From an uncultured bacterium (GTDB lineage: Bacteria > Actinomycetota > Coriobacteriia > Coriobacteriales > Eggerthellaceae), in contig CALADF010000043.1 in assembly GCA_937890835.1 (NCBI GenBank), forward strand, positions 75,040 to 139,039: a stretch of 64,000 nucleotides of DNA. Direction: 5' to 3'. Position 1 is the first letter of the stretch, and every line of letters begins with the position of its first letter. The translations under genes and the position numbers were made by a program. The notes beneath the pieces were generated by a model. The model did not search any database. It saw only the letters and a list, made by a program, of their open reading frames with translations, and was not told where the DNA came from. Shown here in pieces: positions 43,999 through 53,054 of this stretch.

Positions 43999-44523
43999 TT
44001 ACAAGTCGAACAGGCCTGCAGGGCAGGTAAGATAGATGCAGCGCTCGTCCTCATCGACCTCGGCGACGAATTCGTCGACTAAAGGAACGTAGGCCTCCGA
44101 GCCGTCAACGCGACGCAGGACGAGCAGAGATTGAGCAGGACGATCTTCGACGGAGACGACCTCGCCCTCGAAGCCTGCCTGCTCGTCGATCGCCCTCCAA
44201 CCTTCCCACGACACGAGAAACTGCTCGAGCGCGAGCATCTCCTCTTCAACATCGGTTTTCGGAACGAGGCAATGACATCCGACGAGCATCTCGGCCGTGC
44301 GCGCATCCTCGACTTCGTTGAAAAACACCAGACCTTCGTTGTCTTTGCGAAGATCAACTGATGCGACGGTGACGTTGCGAGGCGCATCGAGGACAGGAGG
44401 CACTAAGGCGACGGCCATGCCCTCGTCCAGCAAAAGGGAAAGGCCCGACGCGCTACGTGCGACGAGCCCCCCGTTGAGATTTTTGGTATGAGCCAAAACG
44501 GCGACATCAATCCAATCGCTCAT
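43999..44523 (-). CDS. rimM: 16S rRNA processing protein RimM
   Basis: RimM binds S19 and assists late 30S head assembly. This 174-aa member is diverged: the N-terminal barrel reads DVAVLAHTKNLNGGLVARSASG where most have GRIGKPHGLRGEV-like sequence. The C-terminal PRC barrel is clearer (LLVLRRVDGSEAYVPLVDEFVAEVDEDERCIYL). The position directly between the KH-protein gene and trmD supports the call. The stop of khpA and ATG 44523 abut. Confidence 0.87.
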   Translation of the reverse strand: MSDWIDVAVLAHTKNLNGGLVARSASGLSLLLDEGMAVALVPPVLDAPRNVTVASVDLRKDNEGLVFFNEVEDARTAEMLVGCHCLVPKTDVEEEMLALEQFLVSWEGWRAIDEQAGFEGEVVSVEDRPAQSLLVLRRVDGSEAYVPLVDEFVAEVDEDERCIYLTCPAGLFDL

Positions 44524-44778
44524 TTACTCGGCAAGCTCCACTTCCACCTGCTTGCCCTCTCGCGACGCAGCAGCGCGCGCGAGTGTGCGAATGGCCTTGA
44601 TGACACGACCTTGTCGGCCGATGACCTTGCCGACGTCCCCTTCGCTCACATGGATCTCAACCAAGACGACACCGTCTTCGGTTTCCTCCGCCGCGATGTC
44701 GAGTTCTTCCTCGACCTCGACGAGGGGACGGACGACCGCGTCAACCAGACCTGCGAGATCCTCCGTCAAAGCAGACAT
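44524..44778 (-). CDS. khpA: KH-domain RNA-binding protein KhpA
   Basis: KhpA is a small RNA-binding protein that pairs with KhpB/Jag in many Gram-positives. The 84-aa protein starts at ATG 44778 and is essentially one KH domain, with the GxxG loop in VGKVIGRQGRVIKAIRTL. It lies two bases after rpsP and directly before rimM, its usual place. Confidence 0.93.
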   Translation of the reverse strand: MSALTEDLAGLVDAVVRPLVEVEEELDIAAEETEDGVVLVEIHVSEGDVGKVIGRQGRVIKAIRTLARAAASREGKQVEVELAE

Positions 44779-44780
44779 GG

Positions 44781-45026
44781 TTACGCGTCCTCGCGGGCAA
44801 TCTTCAGCAGACGAGCGACCGTATCGGTGGGCTGAGCGCCGTTGGCGATCCACTTGTCGACCTTCTCGAGATCGAACTTGATCATAGCGGGATCGGTGCA
44901 GGGGTTGTAACGTCCGACCTCGTCGATGAAGCGGCCATCGCGGGGAGCGCTGGCGTTAGCGACGACGATGCGGTAGTACGGGCGCTTCTTTGCGCCATGG
45001 CGAGCGAGGCGGATCTTGACAGCCAT
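44781..45026 (-). CDS. rpsP: 30S ribosomal protein S16
   Basis: S16 is a 30S assembly protein. The 81-aa sequence is typical: VKIRLARHGAKKRPYYRIVVANASAPRDGRFID (in the family order), VGRYNP, and a C-terminal KVDKWIANGAQPTDTVARLLK. It is the first gene of the rpsP-khpA-rimM-trmD operon, preceded by its own promoter. Confidence 0.98.
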   Translation of the reverse strand: MAVKIRLARHGAKKRPYYRIVVANASAPRDGRFIDEVGRYNPCTDPAMIKFDLEKVDKWIANGAQPTDTVARLLKIAREDA

Positions 45027-45105
45027 GAAGTGTGACTCCTTCTAAATTCAAACATTTCATATATGCAGCACTGCTCACGCAGTGCAGCGAAAACAGCAAT
45101 TGCTT

Positions 45106-45134
45106 ATATTACGGATAAACGAGCGAATTTGCAA
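45106..45134 (-). promoter_or_regulatory. Promoter of the rpsP-khpA-rimM-trmD operon
   Basis: On the - strand TTGCAA (45129-45134) and TAATAT (45106-45111) are separated by exactly 17 bases. The predicted leader is about 70 bases and contains a 7-bp hairpin (45068-45074 with 45079-45085). Confidence 0.65.
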
Positions 45135-45237
45135 GCGATTGCACCACGTTACCCATTCAGAGCATCGAAATACCGCATTCGACGGCGGGAATGCACCCCA
45201 AACGTCACAAAAGCGCGCATCCCGATGCTGAATCGGC

Positions 45238-46647
45238 CTAGCGCTCCATCATCTCCTGGATCTTGCGCAAATCCGACATCGACATACCACCCATGCCGGG
45301 CAATGCGCGCTTGCGACGCCCTTTGCCCTTCTTGCCCTTCTTCGACAGCTGCTGCTGATCCATCGTGCCCATCATCTTCTTGACCATCTTCTTGGTCTCG
45401 TTGAACTTCTTGATGAGCTGGTTCACCTCAGTCACCGAAACGCCCGCACCGGCGGCGATACGCGCTCGACGCGAGCCGTTGAGGATCTCTGGTTTGGCGC
45501 GCTCCTCCTTGGTCATGGAGTTGATGATGACCTCCATGTCGTCAAGCGCCCCCTCGTCCACCTGACCGCTGCCGAGGGCCTTGTCTCCGCCGGGAAGCGC
45601 GCTGATGAGCTTGGAGATGCCCCCCATCTTGTGAACCTGCCGGTTCATGGTGATGAAGTCATCGAGCGTGAGCTGTCCGCGCGCCATGCGCTCGGCCTCG
45701 ACCGCCTCCTGCTCCTCCTGCTGGACCTTGACGGCGCTCTCGATGAGCGAGATGACGTCGCCCATGCCGAGGATGCGCTTGGCCATGCGATCGGGATGGA
45801 ACTGCTCGAGAGAATCGGGCTTCTCCCCCGACGAGATGAACTTGATGGGCTTACCCGTCACCTCGCGAACCGATAGCGCGCCGCCGCCGCGCGCATCGCC
45901 GTCCATCTTCGACATGATGACGCCGTCGAAGTCGACGCGCTCGGCGAACGCCTCCACCACGTTGACGACGTCCTGGCCGGTCATCGCGTCGACCACCATG
46001 AGGATCTGATCGGGCTTGACGGCCGCCTTGATAGCTTCCGCTTCAGCCATCATGTCCTCGTCGACGTGCAATCGACCCGCCGTGTCGATGATGACCACAT
46101 CGCGCAGGGAGTCGATGGCGTCCTGCACGCCTTCCTGAGCGATGCGAACCGGGTCTTGGCCGTCGCCGCGATACACCCGCACGCCGATCTCGCCCGCGAG
46201 GGTTGCGAGCTGGTCGGCCGCTGCGGGGCGGTACACGTCGCAGGCGACGAGCAACGGGGAGTGATTCTCCTGCTTGAGACGGTACGCGAGCTTCGCCGCC
46301 GCAGTCGTCTTGCCCGAGCCCTGAAGACCCACGAGCATGATGACGTTGGGGATGCGGCTCGACAAGACCAAACGCGAGTCCGTGCGACCGAGCAGCTCGG
46401 TGAGTTCGTCGAGCACGATCTTCACGACGTTTTGCGCGGGCGTGAGCGAATCGAGCACCTCGGCGGTGAGGCAGCGCTCCTTCGTACGGGAGACGAAAGC
46501 CTTGACCACTTTGAAGTTGACGTCCGCCTCGAGCAAGGCAAGGCGAATCTCGCGCATAGCGGCGTTGATATCGTCCTCGGTCAGGCGCCCCTTGGACCTC
46601 AGACCCGAGAAAATGCCCTGAAGGCGCTCGGAAAGATTCTCTAGCAT
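45238..46647 (-). CDS. ffh: Signal recognition particle protein Ffh
   Basis: Ffh binds 4.5S RNA and signal sequences and docks ribosomes to FtsY. The 469-aa protein has the N domain, a GTPase G domain (GLQGSGKTTAAAKLA, DTAGRLHVDE, SKMDGDARGG) and a Met-rich M domain. The M domain ends in MGGMSMSDLRKIQEMMER after a Lys/Arg stretch (KKGKKGKGRRKR). ATG 46647 follows GGAG by nine bases. A separate promoter divides it from rpsP. Confidence 0.97.
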   Translation of the reverse strand: MLENLSERLQGIFSGLRSKGRLTEDDINAAMREIRLALLEADVNFKVVKAFVSRTKERCLTAEVLDSLTPAQNVVKIVLDELTELLGRTDSRLVLSSRIPNVIMLVGLQGSGKTTAAAKLAYRLKQENHSPLLVACDVYRPAAADQLATLAGEIGVRVYRGDGQDPVRIAQEGVQDAIDSLRDVVIIDTAGRLHVDEDMMAEAEAIKAAVKPDQILMVVDAMTGQDVVNVVEAFAERVDFDGVIMSKMDGDARGGGALSVREVTGKPIKFISSGEKPDSLEQFHPDRMAKRILGMGDVISLIESAVKVQQEEQEAVEAERMARGQLTLDDFITMNRQVHKMGGISKLISALPGGDKALGSGQVDEGALDDMEVIINSMTKEERAKPEILNGSRRARIAAGAGVSVTEVNQLIKKFNETKKMVKKMMGTMDQQQLSKKGKKGKGRRKRALPGMGGMSMSDLRKIQEMMER

Positions 46648-46860
46648 AATTAGTTGCTCCTCAACGAGGTAGTTCGCGTTATTCCATCTTACGAATTATA
46701 TCGTAGGCGACAAGCGAAGCATCGGGGCGGCGAAGTCGGCGCAATTATCCCACGAAAGACCGCGATAGCGACGAAAGCCCCGAAGGCGACCCGGCGGACC
46801 CCCGAAGACGACGCGACGGGATCCTCCGCCGTCGGTACGGTCGCGAAGGCCTGAGCGAGG

Positions 46861-47445
46861 TCAGCGCTTTCCGGCAAAATCAACTTCGTCGAGGAAATCG
46901 ACTTTTCCCGAATGGGTATGGTAGACGGCCCCGTGGATCTCGAGACCGTCCTCACGCGCAAGACTTGCCAGCTCGGGGTTTTCGGCAAGCGCCCTCATGC
47001 TCGCATGCACGTTGAGAACGGTGGCAAGGTAAGGATCGCGCTCATCCCCGATGGCCTCCGCGATACGATCGGTGATGGCGGACACGCAACCCGTCACACC
47101 CCCCTCCATCGCCGCACCGACGGCTCCGCAATGCGTGTGGCCCAAAACCAGCAGAAGCTTGACATGAAGATGCTCGCATGCGTACACGGCGCTCGCGAGC
47201 TCGCTTGGACCCACCACGTTTCCCGCCACGCGAATGGTGAACAAATCCCCGAGGCTCGCCATGAACATATGCTCGGGAACCACGCGTGAATCCGAGCATG
47301 TCAAGACGATGGCGAACGGACTCTGCCCGTATTCGAACAACTCGGTTATTCTCTCAAGCGACGTATCGAGTTCGTGCTGTCGAAGCGTGAGGAAATCATG
47401 GTTGCCATAAGCCAAGCGTTCGAGGGCTTCCTGAGAAGAGAGCAT
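46861..47445 (-). CDS. Beta-class carbonic anhydrase
   Basis: It interconverts CO2 and bicarbonate. The 194-aa protein has the zinc and catalytic motifs IVLTCSDSRVVPE (Cys, Asp-Arg dyad) and LLVLGHTHCGAVGAAM (His, Cys). ATG 47445 is five bases behind GGAGG; the open frame upstream runs through the terminator of the preceding gene and is ignored. It probably supplies bicarbonate for carboxylases. It lies between the GNAT gene and ffh. Confidence 0.93.
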   Translation of the reverse strand: MLSSQEALERLAYGNHDFLTLRQHELDTSLERITELFEYGQSPFAIVLTCSDSRVVPEHMFMASLGDLFTIRVAGNVVGPSELASAVYACEHLHVKLLLVLGHTHCGAVGAAMEGGVTGCVSAITDRIAEAIGDERDPYLATVLNVHASMRALAENPELASLAREDGLEIHGAVYHTHSGKVDFLDEVDFAGKR

Positions 47446-47465
47446 TTCCGCCTCCAAATTCGTCT

Positions 47466-47496
47466 GAAAAAAGAAAGGCCCGGCTGTGCCGGGCCA
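47466..47496 (-). terminator. Rho-independent terminator of ftsY-GNAT
   Basis: On the - strand 47489-47495 and 47478-47484 form a GC-only 7-bp stem with a 4-base loop, followed by a T-rich run of about 12 bases. It lies 16 bases after the GNAT stop. Confidence 0.9.
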
Positions 47497-47511
47497 GAGC
47501 AATAATCAAGA

Positions 47512-48003
47512 TCACGCGTTCTCCGGAGCAGCATGGTAGAAGATGATCATATCCTCGTACACGCCCTCTCCGTTGAAGTATCCTCCGGGGATAACGCCGA
47601 CACGATGAAAGCCGAGGCTCTCGTACAGATGAATCGCGCCCGCGTTGCTCGCGACCACCGCATTGAATTGAAGCCCGCGAAACCCGCACTCCTCCAGGTG
47701 ATCAAGGGAGTCCTGCACGAGCGCTCGCCCCAGCCCCTTCCCTCGAACCGATGGATCGACCGCGTAACTGGCGTTGGCCGTATGGGCGCAGCGACCGACG
47801 TTGTTCGGGTGAAGAATATAGAGTCCCACCACGCGACCGTCGTCGTCGGCGACCGCCGTGCGCGTTTGCGCCGAGAAGAAATCGGCAGCTTGATCCTCAT
47901 CGAGCTCATCGGTCTGGGGGAACGCATCCCCCGCCCTGACGACCTCGTTCCAAATCTCGACCATCCGGTCAAGATCACCCTTTTCGAATGCGCGGATTTC
48001 CAC
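47512..48003 (-). CDS. GNAT-family N-acetyltransferase
   Basis: This 163-aa acetyl-CoA-dependent transferase shows the start EIRAFEKGDLDRMVEIWN, the acetyl-CoA loop VDPSVRGKGLGRALVQDSL, and the C-terminal NAGAIHLYESLGFHRVGVIPGGYF. It resembles the phosphinothricin/amino-acid acetyltransferase (Pat-like) subgroup. The substrate is unknown. GTG 48003 lies one base after the ftsY stop, so it is co-translated with ftsY; longer in-frame starts would overlap ftsY. Confidence 0.9.
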   Translation of the reverse strand: MEIRAFEKGDLDRMVEIWNEVVRAGDAFPQTDELDEDQAADFFSAQTRTAVADDDGRVVGLYILHPNNVGRCAHTANASYAVDPSVRGKGLGRALVQDSLDHLEECGFRGLQFNAVVASNAGAIHLYESLGFHRVGVIPGGYFNGEGVYEDMIIFYHAAPENA

Positions 48004-48004
48004 G

Positions 48005-49381
48005 CTATCGCCACCTCTCCCAGAAATGCTTTTTCTTTCGCGGAGGCTCCTCATCGCAAGATTCCTCCGGCGCATCGGAATCGTCGTTCTCCCCAGCCGC
48101 CAAAGCAAGCTCGGCGAGTTCGTCGTCGGTGAACGAGACCGTATCGTCCGCAGCAGCGCCCGCCGGGTCTTCGTGAGCACGCGCATCGTCAACGCCTGCA
48201 GCAACATCGAAAGCGAGCGCGTCCGAAACGCCGCTTTCGTTCAAGCTGTCGCCATCGACGCCGTCTTCGTCGCGGACATCACCCTTCGCCTCATCGACGA
48301 GGGAAACCCCCGACGCCGCGTCCCGGGCACGTACGTCATCGGCAGATTCGCCCTCCCCCGCCCGCCGTGCGGGCGTGCCCTCGATCACGTCGCGTCGACG
48401 CTCGCCCGCGCCCATCGCGGCCTCTTTGGCGTTTTCGCCGGTAATGCGAGCCTCATCCTCGTCGAAGCGCTCGTCGAAATCGCCGATGAGAGCGCTCGCG
48501 AAATCGCGCGCGTCGAAATCGCGCAGGTCGTCGATCCCCTCGCCGACGCCGATCTTGATGATGGGCAACTTGAGCTCGTGGGATACCGCTAGCGCGATGC
48601 CGCCTTTGGCGGTGCCGTCGAGTTTGGTGACGATGAGCGCGTCGAGTTCAAGCGCGCGGTTGAACTCACGCGCTTGCTGCAGGCCGTTTTGACCGGTGGT
48701 CGCGTCGATGACGAGCACGGTGTAAACGGGAATGCTCGATCGCTTGCGAACCACCGTCACGACCTTCTCGAGCTCTCGCATGAGGTCAGCCGAGGTGTGC
48801 AGACGTCCCGCCGTGTCAATGAGCACCAAGTCAGATCCTGCCGCCTCGGCACGCTCGATGGTGTCGTAGCACACGCTGGCAGGATCGCTTCCACGCTCGC
48901 GCGTGACCATCTCGACGCCGGCACGGCGCGCCCACACCTCGAGCTGCTCGATGGCGGCGGCGCGGAACGTGTCGGCGGAACCGAGGATGACGTTGCGCCC
49001 CAGGTCGGTCTGCTCTTTGGCGATTTTGCCGACCGTAGTGGTCTTCCCCGTGCCGTTGATGCCGACGAACAAGACGAGCGCGGGCGCTTCGCCGAGAATC
49101 TCCCCGCCGCCTTCGGTGAACGTGGCGGATATCTGCTCGTTCAGCAGGTCGAGCACGGCGTAAGCGTCAGGCAGGGCCATGCGCGTCGCACGATCCCGGA
49201 GGTTCTCGACGATATCGAACGCGGCGGCTCCGCCGATATCGCTCAAAATAAGCGTCTCCTCGAGACCCTCCCAAAAATCCTCGTCAAGATTCGGCCCGCG
49301 ATCGAGCAGAACGTTCATCGACTCTTTGAATTTATCGCGCGAGCGGGTCAAGCCCGCGCTGATCTTATCGAAGAACCCCAT
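48005..49381 (-). CDS. ftsY: SRP receptor FtsY with C-terminal acidic extension
   Basis: FtsY is the membrane-associated GTPase that receives SRP-ribosome complexes. The N-terminus (MGFFDKISAGLTRSRDKF) resembles the membrane-targeting helix and leads straight into the NG domain (residues about 1-300). Motifs there are GINGTGKTTTVGKIA, SADTFRAAAIEQL, DTAGRLHTSADL and TKLDGTAKGG. The usual N-terminal acidic A domain is missing. Instead about 158 residues rich in Asp, Glu, Ala and Ser follow the NG domain and end in a cationic-aromatic tail (RKKKHFWERWR). Length is 458 aa, against about 300 for the NG core alone. Confidence 0.95.
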   Translation of the reverse strand: MGFFDKISAGLTRSRDKFKESMNVLLDRGPNLDEDFWEGLEETLILSDIGGAAAFDIVENLRDRATRMALPDAYAVLDLLNEQISATFTEGGGEILGEAPALVLFVGINGTGKTTTVGKIAKEQTDLGRNVILGSADTFRAAAIEQLEVWARRAGVEMVTRERGSDPASVCYDTIERAEAAGSDLVLIDTAGRLHTSADLMRELEKVVTVVRKRSSIPVYTVLVIDATTGQNGLQQAREFNRALELDALIVTKLDGTAKGGIALAVSHELKLPIIKIGVGEGIDDLRDFDARDFASALIGDFDERFDEDEARITGENAKEAAMGAGERRRDVIEGTPARRAGEGESADDVRARDAASGVSLVDEAKGDVRDEDGVDGDSLNESGVSDALAFDVAAGVDDARAHEDPAGAAADDTVSFTDDELAELALAAGENDDSDAPEESCDEEPPRKKKHFWERWR

Positions 49382-49469
49382 TTTCTCTCCGTCATCTCCG
49401 TCGTGTTCTCATACCGTCGGCGAATCCCGCCGCGTTCGAAAGATTGTACCGCAACGAATTCGCAAGCAC

Positions 49470-52400
49470 TTACTCGGCGTAGCGCAGAGCGCCTTCGAGC
49501 TTTTGGCTGATCACCTTGGTGACGCCGTCCGCCTGCATCGAGACGCCGAACAGGACATCCGCCATCTCCATCGTGCGACGCTGATGCGTGATCATGATCA
49601 GCTGCGTTTCGTCGCGCAGCTTGTCGATATAGGAGACGAGACGACGCAGGTTGGTGTCATCAAGCGCCGCCTCGACCTCGTCGAGGATGTAAAACGGCGT
49701 CGAGCGCGTGCGATACACGGCGAACAGAAGAGCGAGCGCCGTGAGCGACTTCTCGCCACCCGACATGAGCATCATCTTCGTGATGCGCTTGCCTGCGGGC
49801 TGCGCGTTCACCTCAACCCCGGTGTTCTCCAGATCGTCAGGGTCGACCAGCGACAAACTCGCCGAACCGCCGGGGAACAACGTCGAGAATATCTCCTGGA
49901 AATAGCCGTTCACCTGCTCGAAGGTTCGAACGAAATCCTCTTTCATGCGCGCATCGATCACGCGGTTGATCTTCGCGAGCGATTTACGCGCCGAATCGAG
50001 GTCGGCAAGCTGCCCCGCCAGGTAGTCGTAACGCCCCTTAAGCTCGTCGAATTCCTCGGCGGCGTCTGGATTAATCGTGCCCAAGTTGGCGATACGGCGG
50101 TTGAGCCGAAACACCGCGTCCTCGAGCCCGGAGCGATCCTCGAGCTCGGGAAGGGCGAGCGCGGACTCGAGCGGAGTGCCGCACTCGTCGACGATGACGT
50201 TAACCGCCGTTTCGACCTGCAGCTCGAGCCTTCCCTTCTCGACGCGAGCGGAGCCGAGCTTCTCGTTGAGAGCGTCGAACTCCTCGTGAACGCCACGAGC
50301 CGCGTTGCGGGCTGCGGTGACGAGCTCATGAAGCCCGGCGGAAGAATCCTGAGCAGCTGCGGCCCGATCCTCGAGATCACGCGTCCATCGACGCGACGAA
50401 TCCGACAGCTCATCGAACAACGCGAGAAGCGGGGCGAGACGAGCCGCCGACGCTTTCTTCGCAGCCAGCAGATCGGTCGATTCCTTGCTACTGCGATCGA
50501 GTTGCTCCAGATCGCGTTTGCGCGCATCGCGAACACGAGCGGTGTAGGTATCGCGCTCGGCGAGCTTAGCCGCCTCGAGCTTCGCTTCGGCAAGCTCGTC
50601 GCTGAGACGATGGTTGTCCCGGCGAAGCGGGGCGAGCGAAGCGAGAATCTCCTCCTGCTTCGCCTTCGCCCGTTCGAGCTCGCCTTGCAGCTCGCGCGCC
50701 TGCTTCTCGAAGGATTCGACGCTAGGCCGCGCATCGGCGACGACGGCCTCCGCATCCGCCTTGCGGCGCCTCACGTCCTCGAGCTCGCGGCGAACGGACG
50801 CGAGTTTCTCCTCAGCGCGATCGGCCTGCGAGCGAGCCGCCTCGGCGTTGCCCCGCAGCGTGGCGAGCTTTTGACTGAGGTCGAGGCTCGCCGCCTGCGA
50901 CTCCCGCAGATCATCCTCCGCGCGAGACGCCGCTGATTGAGCCGATGCGCTGACCTCGCTCGCCGACGCAAGCTCGCGGCGCAACTCCTCGATACGACGC
51001 ACGCGCGCGAGAACCCCCTCTGATTCCTCGACGACGGCGGAACCGAGCGTCACCTTCCCCGAAGGCCACACGCAAGACCCTTCGACCGTGGCGAACCTCA
51101 AACCAAGCTCGTCGCGCCCATGAAGGGAAAGGGCCTCGTCAAGGGACGAGCACACCACGATATCGCCGAGAATGGCGTCGACGGCGCGCACGTACTCGTC
51201 GGGGTACTCGAGCTTGTCGATGAGCGCATAGCTCGTCGAAGTGCGCACGTAGGCGCGCGCACGCGCGGAGGCACCCGATAAGCCCCCGTCGTCACCGCGC
51301 AGTATCAACGACACCTCGCCCTCTTCTGAGGACTCGGACAAAGAGCGCGCCACCGCAGACGCGCTGAGCGCGTCATCGACGATCAGCATCGCCACATCGG
51401 AGCCGAGGAGCGTCTCCACAAGAGACTCAAAGCCCTGCTCCGCACGCACGACATGCGATAAAGGCTCGAGTGCGAGAGAAAGCTCGGCTCGATGGTCGAA
51501 CAGCCATGCGCGCGCGGGGCCCGCAGCCGACGCGCTCGCCCGCTCAAGCTCCTCGAGAGTTCGAATTTGCGCGGAAAGAGCCCTCTCGGCATCGCGCGCC
51601 TCGTCGAGCGCGACGCGCGCCGCCTCACGAGCCTGAAAGCATGAACCGACGCGCTTGCGCGCCTCGGATTCCCTACCTTCTATTTCCGCGAGCGCAACCG
51701 CCGCACGAGCGGCTTCGGCCGAAAGTCCCTCGGCATCCCCCACGGCGCGCGTTAGCTGCAGCTCAAGCTCCGCCGCATGGCCTTCGACCACCTTCATGTG
51801 GGCCAACCCGTTGGCAAGCGCCTCCTGCATCTCCGCGTGCTTGCGACGCGCGACGTCGATGCGGGCTTCGAGGCTGCGGCTGTCACGGCCGAGAGCGGAA
51901 GCCTCGCGCTCGAGACTGCCCCGCTTATCGTTAACTTCGCGCTGAGCGCGCGTCAGCGCCTCGACACGCTCATCGGCGGCCGCACGCGCAGCTCTCACCT
52001 CCTCAAGCGAGGTCTCAGCATGAAGGAGATCCGACTCCGCCTGGGCCCTCTTCGCCTTCGCCGACTCGAGGGCCAACTCGATCTCGCCCGCACGCGTCGC
52101 AGCAGAGCGACGTCGCTCGCGGATGACCAGAGCAGCCGAATCGAGGCGCTCCGCAGCCGCTGACGCCTGACGATGCCGGCGGCTCAGCTCACCCGCATCG
52201 AGGCTCTCGCGGCGAATGCGCTCCTGCAACTGCTCGACAGCCGCCTCGGCCTCATCGATCGCCGTGCGCTTGGCATCGAGCTCGGCGACGAGCGCGGCCT
52301 CGAGCTCCTGCGAAGCAGCCCATTTCATCTGCAGTTTTCTGAGATCGTCAACGGAGAGTCTCAACTTCGCATCGGCGAGCTCGACGGAAAGCTCGCGAAA

Positions 52401-53042
52401 CGTGCGCGCCTTCCTCGCCTTGCGCTCGAGCGGTCCGAGCTGGCGCGACACCTCGGCCACGACGTCTCGCGCCCGTTCGAGGTGCTGATCCATGGAAGCG
52501 AGCTTCCGCTCGCTTTTCGCCTTCCGCTGCTTATGCTTGAGAACGCCAGCCGCCTCCTCGATGAGAGCGCGGCGGTCCTCGGGCTTCGATTGCAGGATGG
52601 AGTCGAGAGAACCCTGGGAGATAATCGAATGCGTGCCCGTGCCCAGTCCGGAGTCGTGCAAGATGTCGAGCACGTCCATGCGCCGCGCCACCGTGCCGTT
52701 GATGAGGTATTCGCTCTCGCCCGTACGATACATGCGGCGCGTGATGGCGACCTCGTCGTAGTCGACGGGCAACGTGCCATCGGAATTATCGAGGACAAGA
52801 TCCACCTCGGCGATACCCGTCGCCTTACGAGCCGACGACCCCGCGAATATGACGTCTTCCATCGCCTGACCGCGCAAATGCTTCGCATTACGCTCGCCGA
52901 GAACCCACAGAACGGCGTCGGAGATGTTGGATTTGCCCGAGCCGTTCGGCCCGACGATTGCGGTGATGCCGGGCTCGAGAGTCAAAGCGCTGCGATCCGC
53001 GAACGACTTGAAACCCTTCAGCACCAAAGACTTGAGATACAT
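49470..53042 (-). CDS. smc: Chromosome segregation protein SMC
   Basis: SMC is the condensin ATPase that loads with ScpAB and organises the chromosome. The 1190-aa protein has Walker A IVGPNGSGKSNISDAVLWVLGE, long coiled coils, and a hinge around residues 510-640 (EPLSHVVRAEQGFESLVETLLG). The C-terminal head has signature LMSGGEKSLTALALLFAVYR and Walker B FYILDEVEAALDD. ATG 53042 lies 12 bases after the rnc stop, so it is in one operon with plsX and rnc. Confidence 0.98.
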   Translation of the reverse strand: MYLKSLVLKGFKSFADRSALTLEPGITAIVGPNGSGKSNISDAVLWVLGERNAKHLRGQAMEDVIFAGSSARKATGIAEVDLVLDNSDGTLPVDYDEVAITRRMYRTGESEYLINGTVARRMDVLDILHDSGLGTGTHSIISQGSLDSILQSKPEDRRALIEEAAGVLKHKQRKAKSERKLASMDQHLERARDVVAEVSRQLGPLERKARKARTFRELSVELADAKLRLSVDDLRKLQMKWAASQELEAALVAELDAKRTAIDEAEAAVEQLQERIRRESLDAGELSRRHRQASAAAERLDSAALVIRERRRSAATRAGEIELALESAKAKRAQAESDLLHAETSLEEVRAARAAADERVEALTRAQREVNDKRGSLEREASALGRDSRSLEARIDVARRKHAEMQEALANGLAHMKVVEGHAAELELQLTRAVGDAEGLSAEAARAAVALAEIEGRESEARKRVGSCFQAREAARVALDEARDAERALSAQIRTLEELERASASAAGPARAWLFDHRAELSLALEPLSHVVRAEQGFESLVETLLGSDVAMLIVDDALSASAVARSLSESSEEGEVSLILRGDDGGLSGASARARAYVRTSTSYALIDKLEYPDEYVRAVDAILGDIVVCSSLDEALSLHGRDELGLRFATVEGSCVWPSGKVTLGSAVVEESEGVLARVRRIEELRRELASASEVSASAQSAASRAEDDLRESQAASLDLSQKLATLRGNAEAARSQADRAEEKLASVRRELEDVRRRKADAEAVVADARPSVESFEKQARELQGELERAKAKQEEILASLAPLRRDNHRLSDELAEAKLEAAKLAERDTYTARVRDARKRDLEQLDRSSKESTDLLAAKKASAARLAPLLALFDELSDSSRRWTRDLEDRAAAAQDSSAGLHELVTAARNAARGVHEEFDALNEKLGSARVEKGRLELQVETAVNVIVDECGTPLESALALPELEDRSGLEDAVFRLNRRIANLGTINPDAAEEFDELKGRYDYLAGQLADLDSARKSLAKINRVIDARMKEDFVRTFEQVNGYFQEIFSTLFPGGSASLSLVDPDDLENTGVEVNAQPAGKRITKMMLMSGGEKSLTALALLFAVYRTRSTPFYILDEVEAALDDTNLRRLVSYIDKLRDETQLIMITHQRRTMEMADVLFGVSMQADGVTKVISQKLEGALRYAE

Positions 53043-53054
53043 GGGCGGACGATC

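Noticed and set aside
45180..45237. Possible ffh terminator
   Set aside because: Two short stems of 5-6 bp with poor T-runs; not better than chance in this composition.
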